NCBI GenBank assembly: GCA_030651765.1
Contig: JAUSBY010000005.1
Location: 248,001 to 312,000, forward strand
Direction: 5' to 3'
Source: Coriobacteriia bacterium
GTDB lineage: Bacteria; Actinomycetota; Coriobacteriia; Anaerosomatales; Anaerosomataceae
Length of the DNA: 64,000 nt
The notes beneath the pieces were generated by a model that saw nothing but the letters and a program-made list of their open reading frames with translations, searched no databases and had not been told where the DNA came from. Below are positions 57,208 to 64,000 of the stretch, piece by piece. The translations under genes were made by a program, and so were the position numbers. Position 1 is the first letter of the stretch; each line of letters starts with the position of its first letter.

Positions 57208-57834
57208 TCACAGTCCGAACCAGCCGGAGAACCCTACGTACGCGAGCGAAAGCAGCCCGGCGGTGATGAACGCGATCGGAGAGCCCTTGAATGCACGTGG
57301 CACGGCCGCCAGTTCGAGTCGTTCCCGAAGTGCCGCGAACGTGATGAGCGCGAACCCGAAGCCGATCGAGACGCCGAGCGTATAGATGAGCGCCTGCCCG
57401 AGGCTGAGCGATGCGCCTACCGGGATGTTGAGCTTGAAGAACCCGGGCTTGGCCGCCTCGGTCGCCGTGGCGAGCACGGCGCAGTTCGTCGTGATCAGCG
57501 GCAAAAAGATGCCCATCGCACGATAGAGCACAGGGCTGGCCTTGCGCAGGTACATCTCCACGAACTGCACGAGCGAGGCGATGATCAGGATGAACGCCGG
57601 AATATACAGGAACTCACCGACACCGAGTGGCGCGAGCACGAACTCCCAGACCACCCATGTAGCCGTCGACGCCATCATCATCACGAAGACGACCGCAAGG
57701 CTCATCCCCATCGACGTCTCCATGTTGCCCGAGACACCGAAGAACGGGCACAGACCGATGAACCGCGTCAGCAGGATGTTGTTGATGAGCGCGCCACCGA
57801 TGAACAGCAGCGCGAACTGGCTTATCGTCGACAT
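57208..57834 (-). CDS. rnfA: Rnf complex subunit A
   Basis: 208 residues from ATG at 57834, about six membrane helices. Signatures: NNILLTRFIGLCPFFGVSGNMETSMGMS, VGEFLYIPAFILIIASLVQFVEMYLRK, and GIFLPLITTNCAVLATA. RnfA and RnfE form the ion-channel core and share a 2Fe-2S site between their half-channel cysteines. It overlaps rnfE by 13 bases. Confidence 0.96.
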   Translation of the reverse strand: MSTISQFALLFIGGALINNILLTRFIGLCPFFGVSGNMETSMGMSLAVVFVMMMASTATWVVWEFVLAPLGVGEFLYIPAFILIIASLVQFVEMYLRKASPVLYRAMGIFLPLITTNCAVLATATEAAKPGFFKLNIPVGASLSLGQALIYTLGVSIGFGFALITFAALRERLELAAVPRAFKGSPIAFITAGLLSLAYVGFSGWFGL

Positions 57835-58460
57835 GCGCGCGCCTCCGCTCGTGCCGCCGAGCGTTCGCCGAGCCACCGAGTACCGGCGATCATGAAACCG
57901 AACACGAGGAACGCTCCGGGAAACAGGAGAAGGAGGCTCGGAGGGGCGTATCCCGCAGGCAGCCGGACCAGCGTCGTCTCGAACCACACGATCGCTCCGG
58001 TGCCGAACAGCTCGCGGATTGTGGCGAGCACGACCATGACCAGCCAGAAGCCGATACCCATGCCCAGTCCGTCAGCGATCGCGAGCAGCGGCTTGTTGTG
58101 GTAGGCGAAAGCCTCGGCGCGACCGAGGATCATGCAGTTGACCACGATCAGCGGGATCCAGATGCCCAGCACCTGGTAGATCCCGGGGACGAACGCCTTC
58201 ATGACGAGATCCACGATCGTGACGAACGAGGCGATCACGACGATGAAGATGGGTATGCGGACCTCACTCGGAATCGCGTTTCGGAACACGGAGACGAGGA
58301 CGTTGCTCATCGTCACGACGAACACCACCGCGAGCCCCATGAACAGCGCGTTCTGCACCTGCGTGGACACCGCGAGGGTGGCGCACAGGCCGATCATGAG
58401 AACGGTGAGCGGGTTCTCGATGCCGATGCCCTGCCGGAACGTCCGTATCCACTCGTTCAC
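57822..58460 (-). CDS. rnfE: Rnf complex subunit E
   Basis: 212 residues, about six membrane helices. It starts NEWIRTFRQGIGIENPLTVLMIGLCATLAVSTQVQNALFMG and has GIWIPLIVVNCMILGRAEAFA, the RnfE match to the RnfA cysteine helix. GTG at 58460 overlaps the rnfG stop by 4. Confidence 0.96.
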   Translation of the reverse strand: MNEWIRTFRQGIGIENPLTVLMIGLCATLAVSTQVQNALFMGLAVVFVVTMSNVLVSVFRNAIPSEVRIPIFIVVIASFVTIVDLVMKAFVPGIYQVLGIWIPLIVVNCMILGRAEAFAYHNKPLLAIADGLGMGIGFWLVMVVLATIRELFGTGAIVWFETTLVRLPAGYAPPSLLLLFPGAFLVFGFMIAGTRWLGERSAARAEARACRR

Positions 58461-59044
58461 TGCGCCCCTCCCTCCTCGCCGTCCAGCGCCTCGGCGTACA
58501 CGCGTCCCGCCGCCGCGACACCGTTCCTGACACCGTTTGCCGAGCGCGTCGAGCCGCTGATCGAATCGAGCGCCCTGACATCGGCGTCACCGAAGCCTGC
58601 CCGAAGCGTGACGAACTGCTCGATGAACCACGACTCTGTGAGTACCTTCGTACCGAGGCCCGGCGTTTCGTTCATCGTCAGGATGCTGACACCTGTGACT
58701 GAACCAGATGTGTCCAAACCTATAACCAGCTGCATAGGCCCGCCGTAGCCCCGTGAGGCGAGCTTGATCGCCCACCCGGCGTGCGTGCCCGCCTCACTCG
58801 CCCGGTACACATCCTTGAGGTCCGTCGGGCCGGCAGCGACCGCCGCAGCCTCCAGCAGTGCCGCGTCTGCGACTTTCTCGAAGTCGTCGGCATCGGGCAA
58901 GACCGCCTGGAGCGAACGCTCCTCGGCCAGCCGGTTCTGCTCCGCGATGCGCGGGGCGGTGACGGCGTAAGTGAGCGAGAGCCCGAGGGCCGCGGTGACG
59001 CAGGCGGCGAGGACGGCGATGACGAGACGGATGGACTTAAGCAT
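58457..59044 (-). CDS. rnfG: Rnf complex subunit G (covalent FMN protein)
   Basis: 195 residues. An N-terminal membrane helix (LVIAVLAACVTAALGLSLTYAV) and an FMN_bind domain ending DSISGSTRSANGVRNGV, where the Thr is the expected covalent FMN site; GST replaces the more usual GAT. It sits outside the membrane and passes electrons between RnfD and the other subunits. It overlaps rnfD by 8 bases. Confidence 0.95.
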   Translation of the reverse strand: MLKSIRLVIAVLAACVTAALGLSLTYAVTAPRIAEQNRLAEERSLQAVLPDADDFEKVADAALLEAAAVAAGPTDLKDVYRASEAGTHAGWAIKLASRGYGGPMQLVIGLDTSGSVTGVSILTMNETPGLGTKVLTESWFIEQFVTLRAGFGDADVRALDSISGSTRSANGVRNGVAAAGRVYAEALDGEEGGAQ

Positions 59045-60035
59045 CGCGCTTCACCCACCCGAACGTCCGCGGCCGGGTCATCCGGTCGATCAGCGGCGCA
59101 AGCCCGTTCATGAACAGGATCGCGAACGTCGTCGACTCGGGCATGGCCCCCACGAACCGACCGACTGCATTGAACAGCCCACAGCCGACGCCGTAGGCGA
59201 AGCGTCCGGTCTTGGACATCGGGGAAGAGACATAGTCGGTCGCCATGAAAAACGCGCCGAGCATCACGCCACCCGCCAGGATGTGGAACAGAGCATCGGC
59301 GCCAAAGGCCCACGACACGAGCGCCATCGTCCCGATGTAGCCCGCCGGGATACGCCAGTCGATGATGCCCCTGACGATGAGGAGCAACCCGCCGGCGATC
59401 AACAGTGCGGCCGAGATCTCGCCGAGCGACCCCTCGAGGTTGCGCCACAGCAGCGGTTGGTACTGCGCAGCCAGGTCGAACCCGTAGGCGCCCGACGCGG
59501 CTCGATCGGCGGCGGCGACAGCCAGGCGCGTGGCACCCGAGATCGCGTCGAATCCCTCGGCGGTCACCTCGGGCAGTGTCTGGAACCAGCCGCGGCTCGG
59601 CGCCGCTGCAAAGACCCCGGCCCACGAGACCGCAACGAACGCGCGACCCACCAAAGCCGGGTTGAACAGATTGTGTCCGAGTCCGCCGAACAGCTGCTTG
59701 GCCAGGCCGATCGCGACGAGCGCGGCCGCCGCAGCCACCCACCAGGGTGTTCGCGGCGGTAGGCTCATCGCCAACAGAAGCCCTGTCACGAGAGCGCTCC
59801 CGTCGGTGAGCGTCTGAGGTCGGCGTGCGATCGCATTCCATACATACTCGGTCGCGAGTGCAACGCCTATGCAGATCAGGAGAAGCTGGGCGGCGACCCA
59901 GCCCATCGTCACGACCGCCCACAGCGCCGACGGCGCGAGCGCCGCGACGACCCAGAGCATGATGTGCGTGCAGGTCGTCGGCGCTGCGATATGCGGCGAT
60001 GGACCGACTACCCGGCTCTCGATGGCATCGTCCAT
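59037..60035 (-). CDS. rnfD: Rnf complex subunit D (covalent FMN membrane protein)
   Basis: 332 residues from ATG at 60035, about nine to ten membrane helices. Signatures: LGHNLFNPALVGRAFVAVSWA, FDAISGATRLAVA (Thr for covalent FMN) and a later MATDYVSSPMSKTGRFAYGVGCGLF. A longer open frame reaches 60257 inside rnfC and is rejected. The start shares one base with the rnfC stop. Confidence 0.95.
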   Translation of the reverse strand: MDDAIESRVVGPSPHIAAPTTCTHIMLWVVAALAPSALWAVVTMGWVAAQLLLICIGVALATEYVWNAIARRPQTLTDGSALVTGLLLAMSLPPRTPWWVAAAAALVAIGLAKQLFGGLGHNLFNPALVGRAFVAVSWAGVFAAAPSRGWFQTLPEVTAEGFDAISGATRLAVAAADRAASGAYGFDLAAQYQPLLWRNLEGSLGEISAALLIAGGLLLIVRGIIDWRIPAGYIGTMALVSWAFGADALFHILAGGVMLGAFFMATDYVSSPMSKTGRFAYGVGCGLFNAVGRFVGAMPESTTFAILFMNGLAPLIDRMTRPRTFGWVKRDA

Positions 60036-61330
60036 CAGCTCACCCCCTTCGCAAGCGCGGCAGCCTTGGCGAGCTTGATGAGCTGGAGCAACGGACGTCG
60101 CGTGGGACAGACGTACGAACAGACGCCACACTCGATGCAGTCGATCGGGCGCCGTGCCGCGGCCGACTCCCACATGCGGCGGTTGGCGTAGTTGGCGATC
60201 GCGTAGGGCTCCAGGCCCATCGGGCAGCCCACGGTGCACCTTCCACACCTGATGCACGGCTGGTCGCCGACTATGGCAGGTGCGGCGACTCCCGGCGCGA
60301 GGGCGACGATCCCGGACGTGCCCTTTGTCACTGGCACGTCGAGCGAGGCGAGCGCCTGTCCCGTCATCGGACCGCCCGCGATCACGCGCTCCACCGGCCC
60401 GGAGAACCCGCCGGCAACCTCTAAGAGATCACTCACGAGTGTGCCCAGGACGACGCGATAGTTGCCGGGTCTGGCGACCTCCCCGGTCACGGTGACGATA
60501 CGCTCCGTGAGCGGCTTGCCGTGCTCGAGCGCATCGGCGATGGCGGCAGCAGTGGCCACGTTGTGGACGAGCGCACCGGTCGCGGCCGGGAGCTTCCCGT
60601 GCGGCACCTCGGCGCCGAGCAAGGCGTAGATCAACTGCTTCTCGGCGCCTTGGGGGTAGCGTGTCGGGAGCACCTGGACCTCGACGTCGTCGCCGGCCTC
60701 GGCACGCAGCGCCTCGACCGCGTCGGGCTTGTTGGACTCCACAGCGATGACGACCCGCTTCGCGCCCACGATCCGGCCGATGTGGCGAGCGCCGGCTACG
60801 ACCCTCTCCGGCTGCTCGACCATGAGCCGGTGATCGCACGTGAGGAACGGCTCGCATTCGCAGCCGTTCAAGATGACGACCTCGATGTGCATGTCCTTGG
60901 GTGGGGTCAGCTTCACCACACTCGGGAAGGTCGCCCCACCCAGGCCGACGATACCCGCGGCCCGGATGCGACCGCGTTCGTCGTCGGCCGTCACTTTCAG
61001 GTAGCCCTCAAGGTCCTGCTCGGCGTCGGGCTCGATCGTGACTGCAGCGACCCGGGCGCCACCGGTCGTGAGGGTGTCGCTGATCCCGGTGACCGTACCG
61101 GCAACAGGACTGTGAATCGGGGCGCTGACCATCGCATCGACCGATCCGATGACCTGGCCTCGCGCAACACGATCGCCGACAGCCACCGTGGGAACGCAGG
61201 GGGCGCCAAGGTGCTGACTCATCGGAAGCACAAGCTGGGCAGGCACGGGCGCCCATTGGATCGCGGACGCCGACGTCGCCTCCTTGTGCTCAGGCGGGTG
61301 GACACCACCCCTGAACACCTGTCTTGCCAC
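60035..61330 (-). CDS. rnfC: Rnf complex subunit C (NADH/FMN and 4Fe-4S subunit)
   Basis: 431 residues from GTG at 61330 (GGAGG 7 bases upstream). Start VARQVFRGGVHPPEHK, then IRAAGIVGLGGATFPSVVKL, LNGCECEPFLTCDHRL, a Complex1_51K-like flavin/NAD region, an SLBB segment, and two 4Fe-4S motifs CIRCGRCTVGCPMGL and CIECGVCSYVCPTRRPL. RnfC transfers electrons to NAD+. It follows ndk by 52 bases and likely shares its transcript. Confidence 0.95.
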   Translation of the reverse strand: MARQVFRGGVHPPEHKEATSASAIQWAPVPAQLVLPMSQHLGAPCVPTVAVGDRVARGQVIGSVDAMVSAPIHSPVAGTVTGISDTLTTGGARVAAVTIEPDAEQDLEGYLKVTADDERGRIRAAGIVGLGGATFPSVVKLTPPKDMHIEVVILNGCECEPFLTCDHRLMVEQPERVVAGARHIGRIVGAKRVVIAVESNKPDAVEALRAEAGDDVEVQVLPTRYPQGAEKQLIYALLGAEVPHGKLPAATGALVHNVATAAAIADALEHGKPLTERIVTVTGEVARPGNYRVVLGTLVSDLLEVAGGFSGPVERVIAGGPMTGQALASLDVPVTKGTSGIVALAPGVAAPAIVGDQPCIRCGRCTVGCPMGLEPYAIANYANRRMWESAAARRPIDCIECGVCSYVCPTRRPLLQLIKLAKAAALAKGVS

Positions 61331-61382
61331 AAGCACCCCTCCCCATCCGCCACTGCAGCATCCAGCCGTCCCGACCGCCACC

Positions 61383-61784
61383 CTACGAGAAGAAGATCGC
61401 AATCTCCCGCTCGGCGCTCTCGGGAGAGTCGGAGCCGTGCACGATGTTCGCGTCGAGCGACAGCCCAAAGTCACCACGGATCGTCCCGGGAGCAGCGACC
61501 TTCGGGTCGGTCGCACCGATGAGCTTGCGGACCACAGCCACCGCCTCGGGACCTGAGAGCACCATCTTGACGACCGGGCCCGACGTTATGTACGCGACGA
61601 GTCCGTCGTAGAACGGTTTGCCCTGGTGCTCGACGTAGTTGGCTGCGGCCTGCTCCGCACTGACCTGGCCGAGTTCAAGGCGCTCGACAGTAAGACCCAC
61701 ACCCTCGAATCTGGCGACGATCTTCCCGACAAGCCCTCGCGCGACCGCGTCAGGCTTGATCATGCAGTAGGTCTTCTGGCTCAC
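61383..61784 (-). CDS. ndk: Nucleoside diphosphate kinase
   Basis: 133 residues from GTG at 61784 (GAAGGAG 5 bases upstream). Start SQKTYCMIKPDAVARGLVGKIVARFE; catalytic His in GLSLDANIVHGSDSPESAEREIAIFF. It balances NTP pools. It leads the apparent ndk-rnfCDGEAB transcript. Confidence 0.96.
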   Translation of the reverse strand: MSQKTYCMIKPDAVARGLVGKIVARFEGVGLTVERLELGQVSAEQAAANYVEHQGKPFYDGLVAYITSGPVVKMVLSGPEAVAVVRKLIGATDPKVAAPGTIRGDFGLSLDANIVHGSDSPESAEREIAIFFS

Positions 61785-61825
61785 GCGAACTCCTTCAGTC
61801 TTGATGGATGAGTTGGTTTCGTGCC

Positions 61826-61854
61826 ATTTAGCAGCACCTCGGCACATGATGCAA
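61826..61854 (-). promoter_or_regulatory. Candidate promoter for ndk-rnf
   Basis: Minus strand: -35 TTGCAT (61849-61854), 17-base spacer, -10 CTAAAT (61826-61831), giving a leader of about 35 bases to ndk. Confidence 0.5.
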
Positions 61855-61907
61855 GAGGGCGGATACGCGGCGTCGCCAAAGATACGCACTCCGGCGGCGA
61901 GGAGGTC

Positions 61908-63194
61908 CTAGAGACCACCGTCCATGGAACTGAATGAGCTGGCGACACCCGAGACCTTCCACCCAACACCCTCGCGCGCCAGCGAGATCTCGTACGTGAC
62001 GGTCCCTCCCTGCTCCAGGACCACGGCCACGTCGGCCTTCGATGTGCGTGCCGCCCGCACCACGCGCACGATCTCGTACGACGTCCACGCTGGTGGAAGG
62101 CTCGACATCGCCTTGTCGACATCGCGAGCAGGCACGGCGACCCAGTAGGAGTCCACCGCCTCGCCCGCACCGTACGCCTCCATCATCCCCAGCACGGTCA
62201 TCTGCTGGGTGGGATAGCCGACGCCGTACAGGTACGCGCCCACGAGGATCCCGGCGATGACCACGACCACGGATCCCCACGTCACGAGCGTCAGCCACAG
62301 CGGACGCGCCTGCCGCTCATCGAGTCGCTCGCGCCGCCGCGCATCCCGATCGGCCGCGCGCATCTCGGCATCGGTGATCGTGAAGAATCGCGACACGTCC
62401 TCGGACTCATCGGCGTCGGGAACGGACGCGTTGCGCTCAGCTGGTTCGGAGAACGCCGGCGACATCTCCCCGGTAGACCACCCCTCGACACGATCTGAGC
62501 CGCGATCCACCTTGAGACTCGACCGGTACGCGGCCTCCATCGCGGTCGTCAGGCTGTACCCGAACTCATCCCGCGCGCGCTCGAACGACGCGATCGCCAG
62601 ATCGTGCATCCCGAGCGCTGCGTACGCCATGCCGAGGTTGGCCGCGGCGCGTCCACGACCCTTGTACCCGGGCATGTCGAGCGCCGCCCGGTACGCGCCG
62701 ACGGCGTCTTCAGGACGCTCGAGGGCGATGAAGCACAGGCCGAGGTTGTTGAGGGCCTTGCCCGGATCGGGGTTCCGGTCGTCGAGCGCCGCCTTCCGGT
62801 ACGCATCGGCCGCTTCCTCGAGCCGGCCCATCTGGTAGAACGCGCCCGCAAGCCCCTGCAGGGCCTTGTACCTGCCTGCGTAATCCCCATCGGTCAGCGC
62901 GCGCTCGAACGCCGGAGCCGCCTCGGAAAACGAGCCGAGTGTCGCCCGTGCGGTCCCGAGGTTACACGCGACAGCGGACTCATCGCTGTACGTACCATCC
63001 TCCAGCGCGCGCTCGTACACAGCGCACGCGTCGTCAAAGCGCCTGAGCTTCATGAGCGCGTTGCCGGCCCGGTGGAACCCGTAGCCGCTGCCCTCGCTCC
63101 GGCCGGCTGTCGCGGCCAGGTACTCCCGTGCAGCCGTCGTCCAGTCTCCCGCCGCGTATGCGGCGTCGGCAGCGGCGATGCGCGTATCGTCCAC
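61908..63194 (-). CDS. TPR-repeat protein with single membrane helix
   Basis: 428 residues. Residues 1 to about 210 carry around six TPR-like repeats (GYGFHRAGNALMKLRRFDDACAVYERAL, ALNNLGLCFIALERPEDAVGAYRAAL, AAANLGMAYAALGMHDLAIASFERA). An acidic linker, one membrane helix (about 300-322, LVTWGSVVVVIAGILVGAYL) and an extracytoplasmic beta-rich domain follow. It may be a scaffold or sensor across the membrane. No specific family recognised for the outer domain. Located 12 bases downstream of the cyclophilin gene. Confidence 0.75.
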   Translation of the reverse strand: MDDTRIAAADAAYAAGDWTTAAREYLAATAGRSEGSGYGFHRAGNALMKLRRFDDACAVYERALEDGTYSDESAVACNLGTARATLGSFSEAAPAFERALTDGDYAGRYKALQGLAGAFYQMGRLEEAADAYRKAALDDRNPDPGKALNNLGLCFIALERPEDAVGAYRAALDMPGYKGRGRAAANLGMAYAALGMHDLAIASFERARDEFGYSLTTAMEAAYRSSLKVDRGSDRVEGWSTGEMSPAFSEPAERNASVPDADESEDVSRFFTITDAEMRAADRDARRRERLDERQARPLWLTLVTWGSVVVVIAGILVGAYLYGVGYPTQQMTVLGMMEAYGAGEAVDSYWVAVPARDVDKAMSSLPPAWTSYEIVRVVRAARTSKADVAVVLEQGGTVTYEISLAREGVGWKVSGVASSFSSMDGGL

Positions 63195-63206
63195 GGTCAG
63201 CCCCTT

Positions 63207-63887
63207 CTATCGCTGGATGGTGATGGACTCGATCACGTCGCCGACCTGGATCGTGTCCACGACTTCCATCCCTGAGACGACCTGTCCGAACACCGTGTAC
63301 TGTCCGTCGAGGTGTGGCTGCGCCTCGAAGCAGATGTAGAACTGGGAACCTGCCGAGTCAACGGCCTGTGACCTGGCCATGGCGAGCGTTCCGCGCTCGT
63401 GAGTCCGGTCGTTGAACTCCGCCTTCTGCTTCCAGCCCGGTCCGCCCGTCCCCACTCCGGGGGCTCCGGCCATGACGTCGGCGGAAGTCAGATCACGTGT
63501 GAGCGGGTCGCCGCCCTGCGCCATGAAGCCGGGGATGACCCGGTGGAACTTGAGGCCGTCGTAGAACCCGTCGTCGGCCAGTTCTATGAAGCTCGCAACA
63601 GTGTTTGGGGCCACATCGGCGAAGAACTCGAGGGTGACCACACCCTTCGATGTCGTCATGACGGCAACTTCGGAACCGGTGACCTGGACGTCAGAGACGT
63701 GCATGGAATCCTCCTCGGGTGTGGGCTGGGGCTCGCTCACGGCGGCCGAGCCAAGCGGCGCATCGCCGTGCATCTGATCCGGCTCGCCTGCGTCTCGCGA
63801 TCCGGTCGAACAGCCGGCGATCGCCATCATGCCGACCAGAGCGAGCATGCCAAGAACGATCGGGCGGCGCATGGCAGACGACTTCAT
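63207..63887 (-). CDS. Cyclophilin-type peptidyl-prolyl isomerase lipoprotein
   Basis: 226 residues from ATG at 63887 (GAGAGGAAG 2 to 5 bases upstream). The lipoprotein signal peptide ends in the lipobox MAIAGC, and an acidic linker precedes the cyclophilin domain: FFADVAPNTVASFIELADDGFYDGLKFHRVIPGFMAQGGDP, with FYICFEAQPHLDGQYTVFGQVVSGMEVVD. The FHRVIPGFMxQGGDP motif holds the catalytic Arg. It aids folding of exported proteins. Confidence 0.93.
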   Translation of the reverse strand: MKSSAMRRPIVLGMLALVGMMAIAGCSTGSRDAGEPDQMHGDAPLGSAAVSEPQPTPEEDSMHVSDVQVTGSEVAVMTTSKGVVTLEFFADVAPNTVASFIELADDGFYDGLKFHRVIPGFMAQGGDPLTRDLTSADVMAGAPGVGTGGPGWKQKAEFNDRTHERGTLAMARSQAVDSAGSQFYICFEAQPHLDGQYTVFGQVVSGMEVVDTIQVGDVIESITIQR

Positions 63888-63942
63888 GGCTTCCTCTCGA
63901 GACCTGCACGAGCAAGCGGATGTCCGCGTGTCGGACCGCCCC

Positions 63943-63971
63943 ATTCTAACAGTGGGGTCGGACCGCGTCAG
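63943..63971 (-). promoter_or_regulatory. Candidate promoter for the cyclophilin-TPR operon
   Basis: Minus strand: -35 CTGACG (63966-63971), 17-base spacer, -10 TAGAAT (63943-63948), with a leader of about 50 bases. Nothing is seen in the last 29 bases of the window. Confidence 0.5.
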
Positions 63972-64000
63972 CGTTCGTCGCACGGAGCCGGAAGAGCGTG

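Noticed and set aside
59037-60257. Longer rnfD with 74 extra N-terminal residues
   Set aside because: The extension lies over the rnfC iron-sulfur motifs in another frame; RnfD homology begins at the ATG at 60035.

Overview
The window is a high-GC bacterial chromosome segment. Outside one integrated element, nearly every gene lies on the minus strand in long, tightly packed operons. The gene order (holA-rpsT-lepA-hemW-hrcA-dnaJ-rsmE-mtaB-phoH-yqfF-ybeY; rplU-rpmA-obg-proBA-nadD-yqeK-lytR-rsfS; mreBCD-mrdA-rodA) resembles Firmicutes and deep anaerobic Actinomycetota. With the GC-rich codon use, a CIRCE/HrcA heat-shock operator, a complete Rnf complex and a giant multiheme cytochrome, the best guess is an anaerobic Coriobacteriia-like actinomycete. 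That placement is inference; no rRNA is present to test it.

Layout. 1-12.5 kb: envelope, RNA-modification and heat-shock genes, with a textbook HrcA operator and promoter in front of hrcA-dnaJ. 12.6-19.7 kb: rpsT (the only housekeeping plus-strand gene), then holA, comEC, comEA and leuS. 19.8-26.4 kb: one gene for a roughly 2217-residue exported protein with 15 CxxCH heme sites in three clusters, separated by fibronectin-like domains and a duplicated module of about 410 residues. A chagasin-like protease-inhibitor lipoprotein sits just upstream of it. 27.06-35.5 kb: an 8.4-kb element integrated into the 3' end of a tRNA-Ala(GGC) gene. It is bounded by a 24-bp direct repeat and carries an integrase, a compact five-gene operon (excisionase-like HTH, second HTH, unknown, RecA-like ATPase, SWIM zinc finger) and a lone tape-measure gene with no other virion genes. 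35.6-43.9 kb: DMT transporter, ribosome silencing factor, NAD and proline synthesis, Obg, L27, and an L21 fused to a repeat linker and zinc finger. 44.0-54.5 kb: RNase G, a paired radical-SAM system and the rod-shape operon. 54.7-61.3 kb: radC, a Gx-family membrane protein, a NusG-II protein and rnfBAEGDC. 61.4-63.9 kb: ndk, a TPR membrane protein and a cyclophilin lipoprotein.

How it works together. Rnf would couple ferredoxin oxidation to NAD reduction and ion pumping. The giant cytochrome suggests an additional extracellular electron route. The integrated element looks like either a decayed prophage or a phage satellite that keeps a tape-measure gene; it is the least explained part of the window. 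The strongest candidates for undescribed biology are the giant cytochrome, the tape-measure-only element and the L21-zinc finger fusion.
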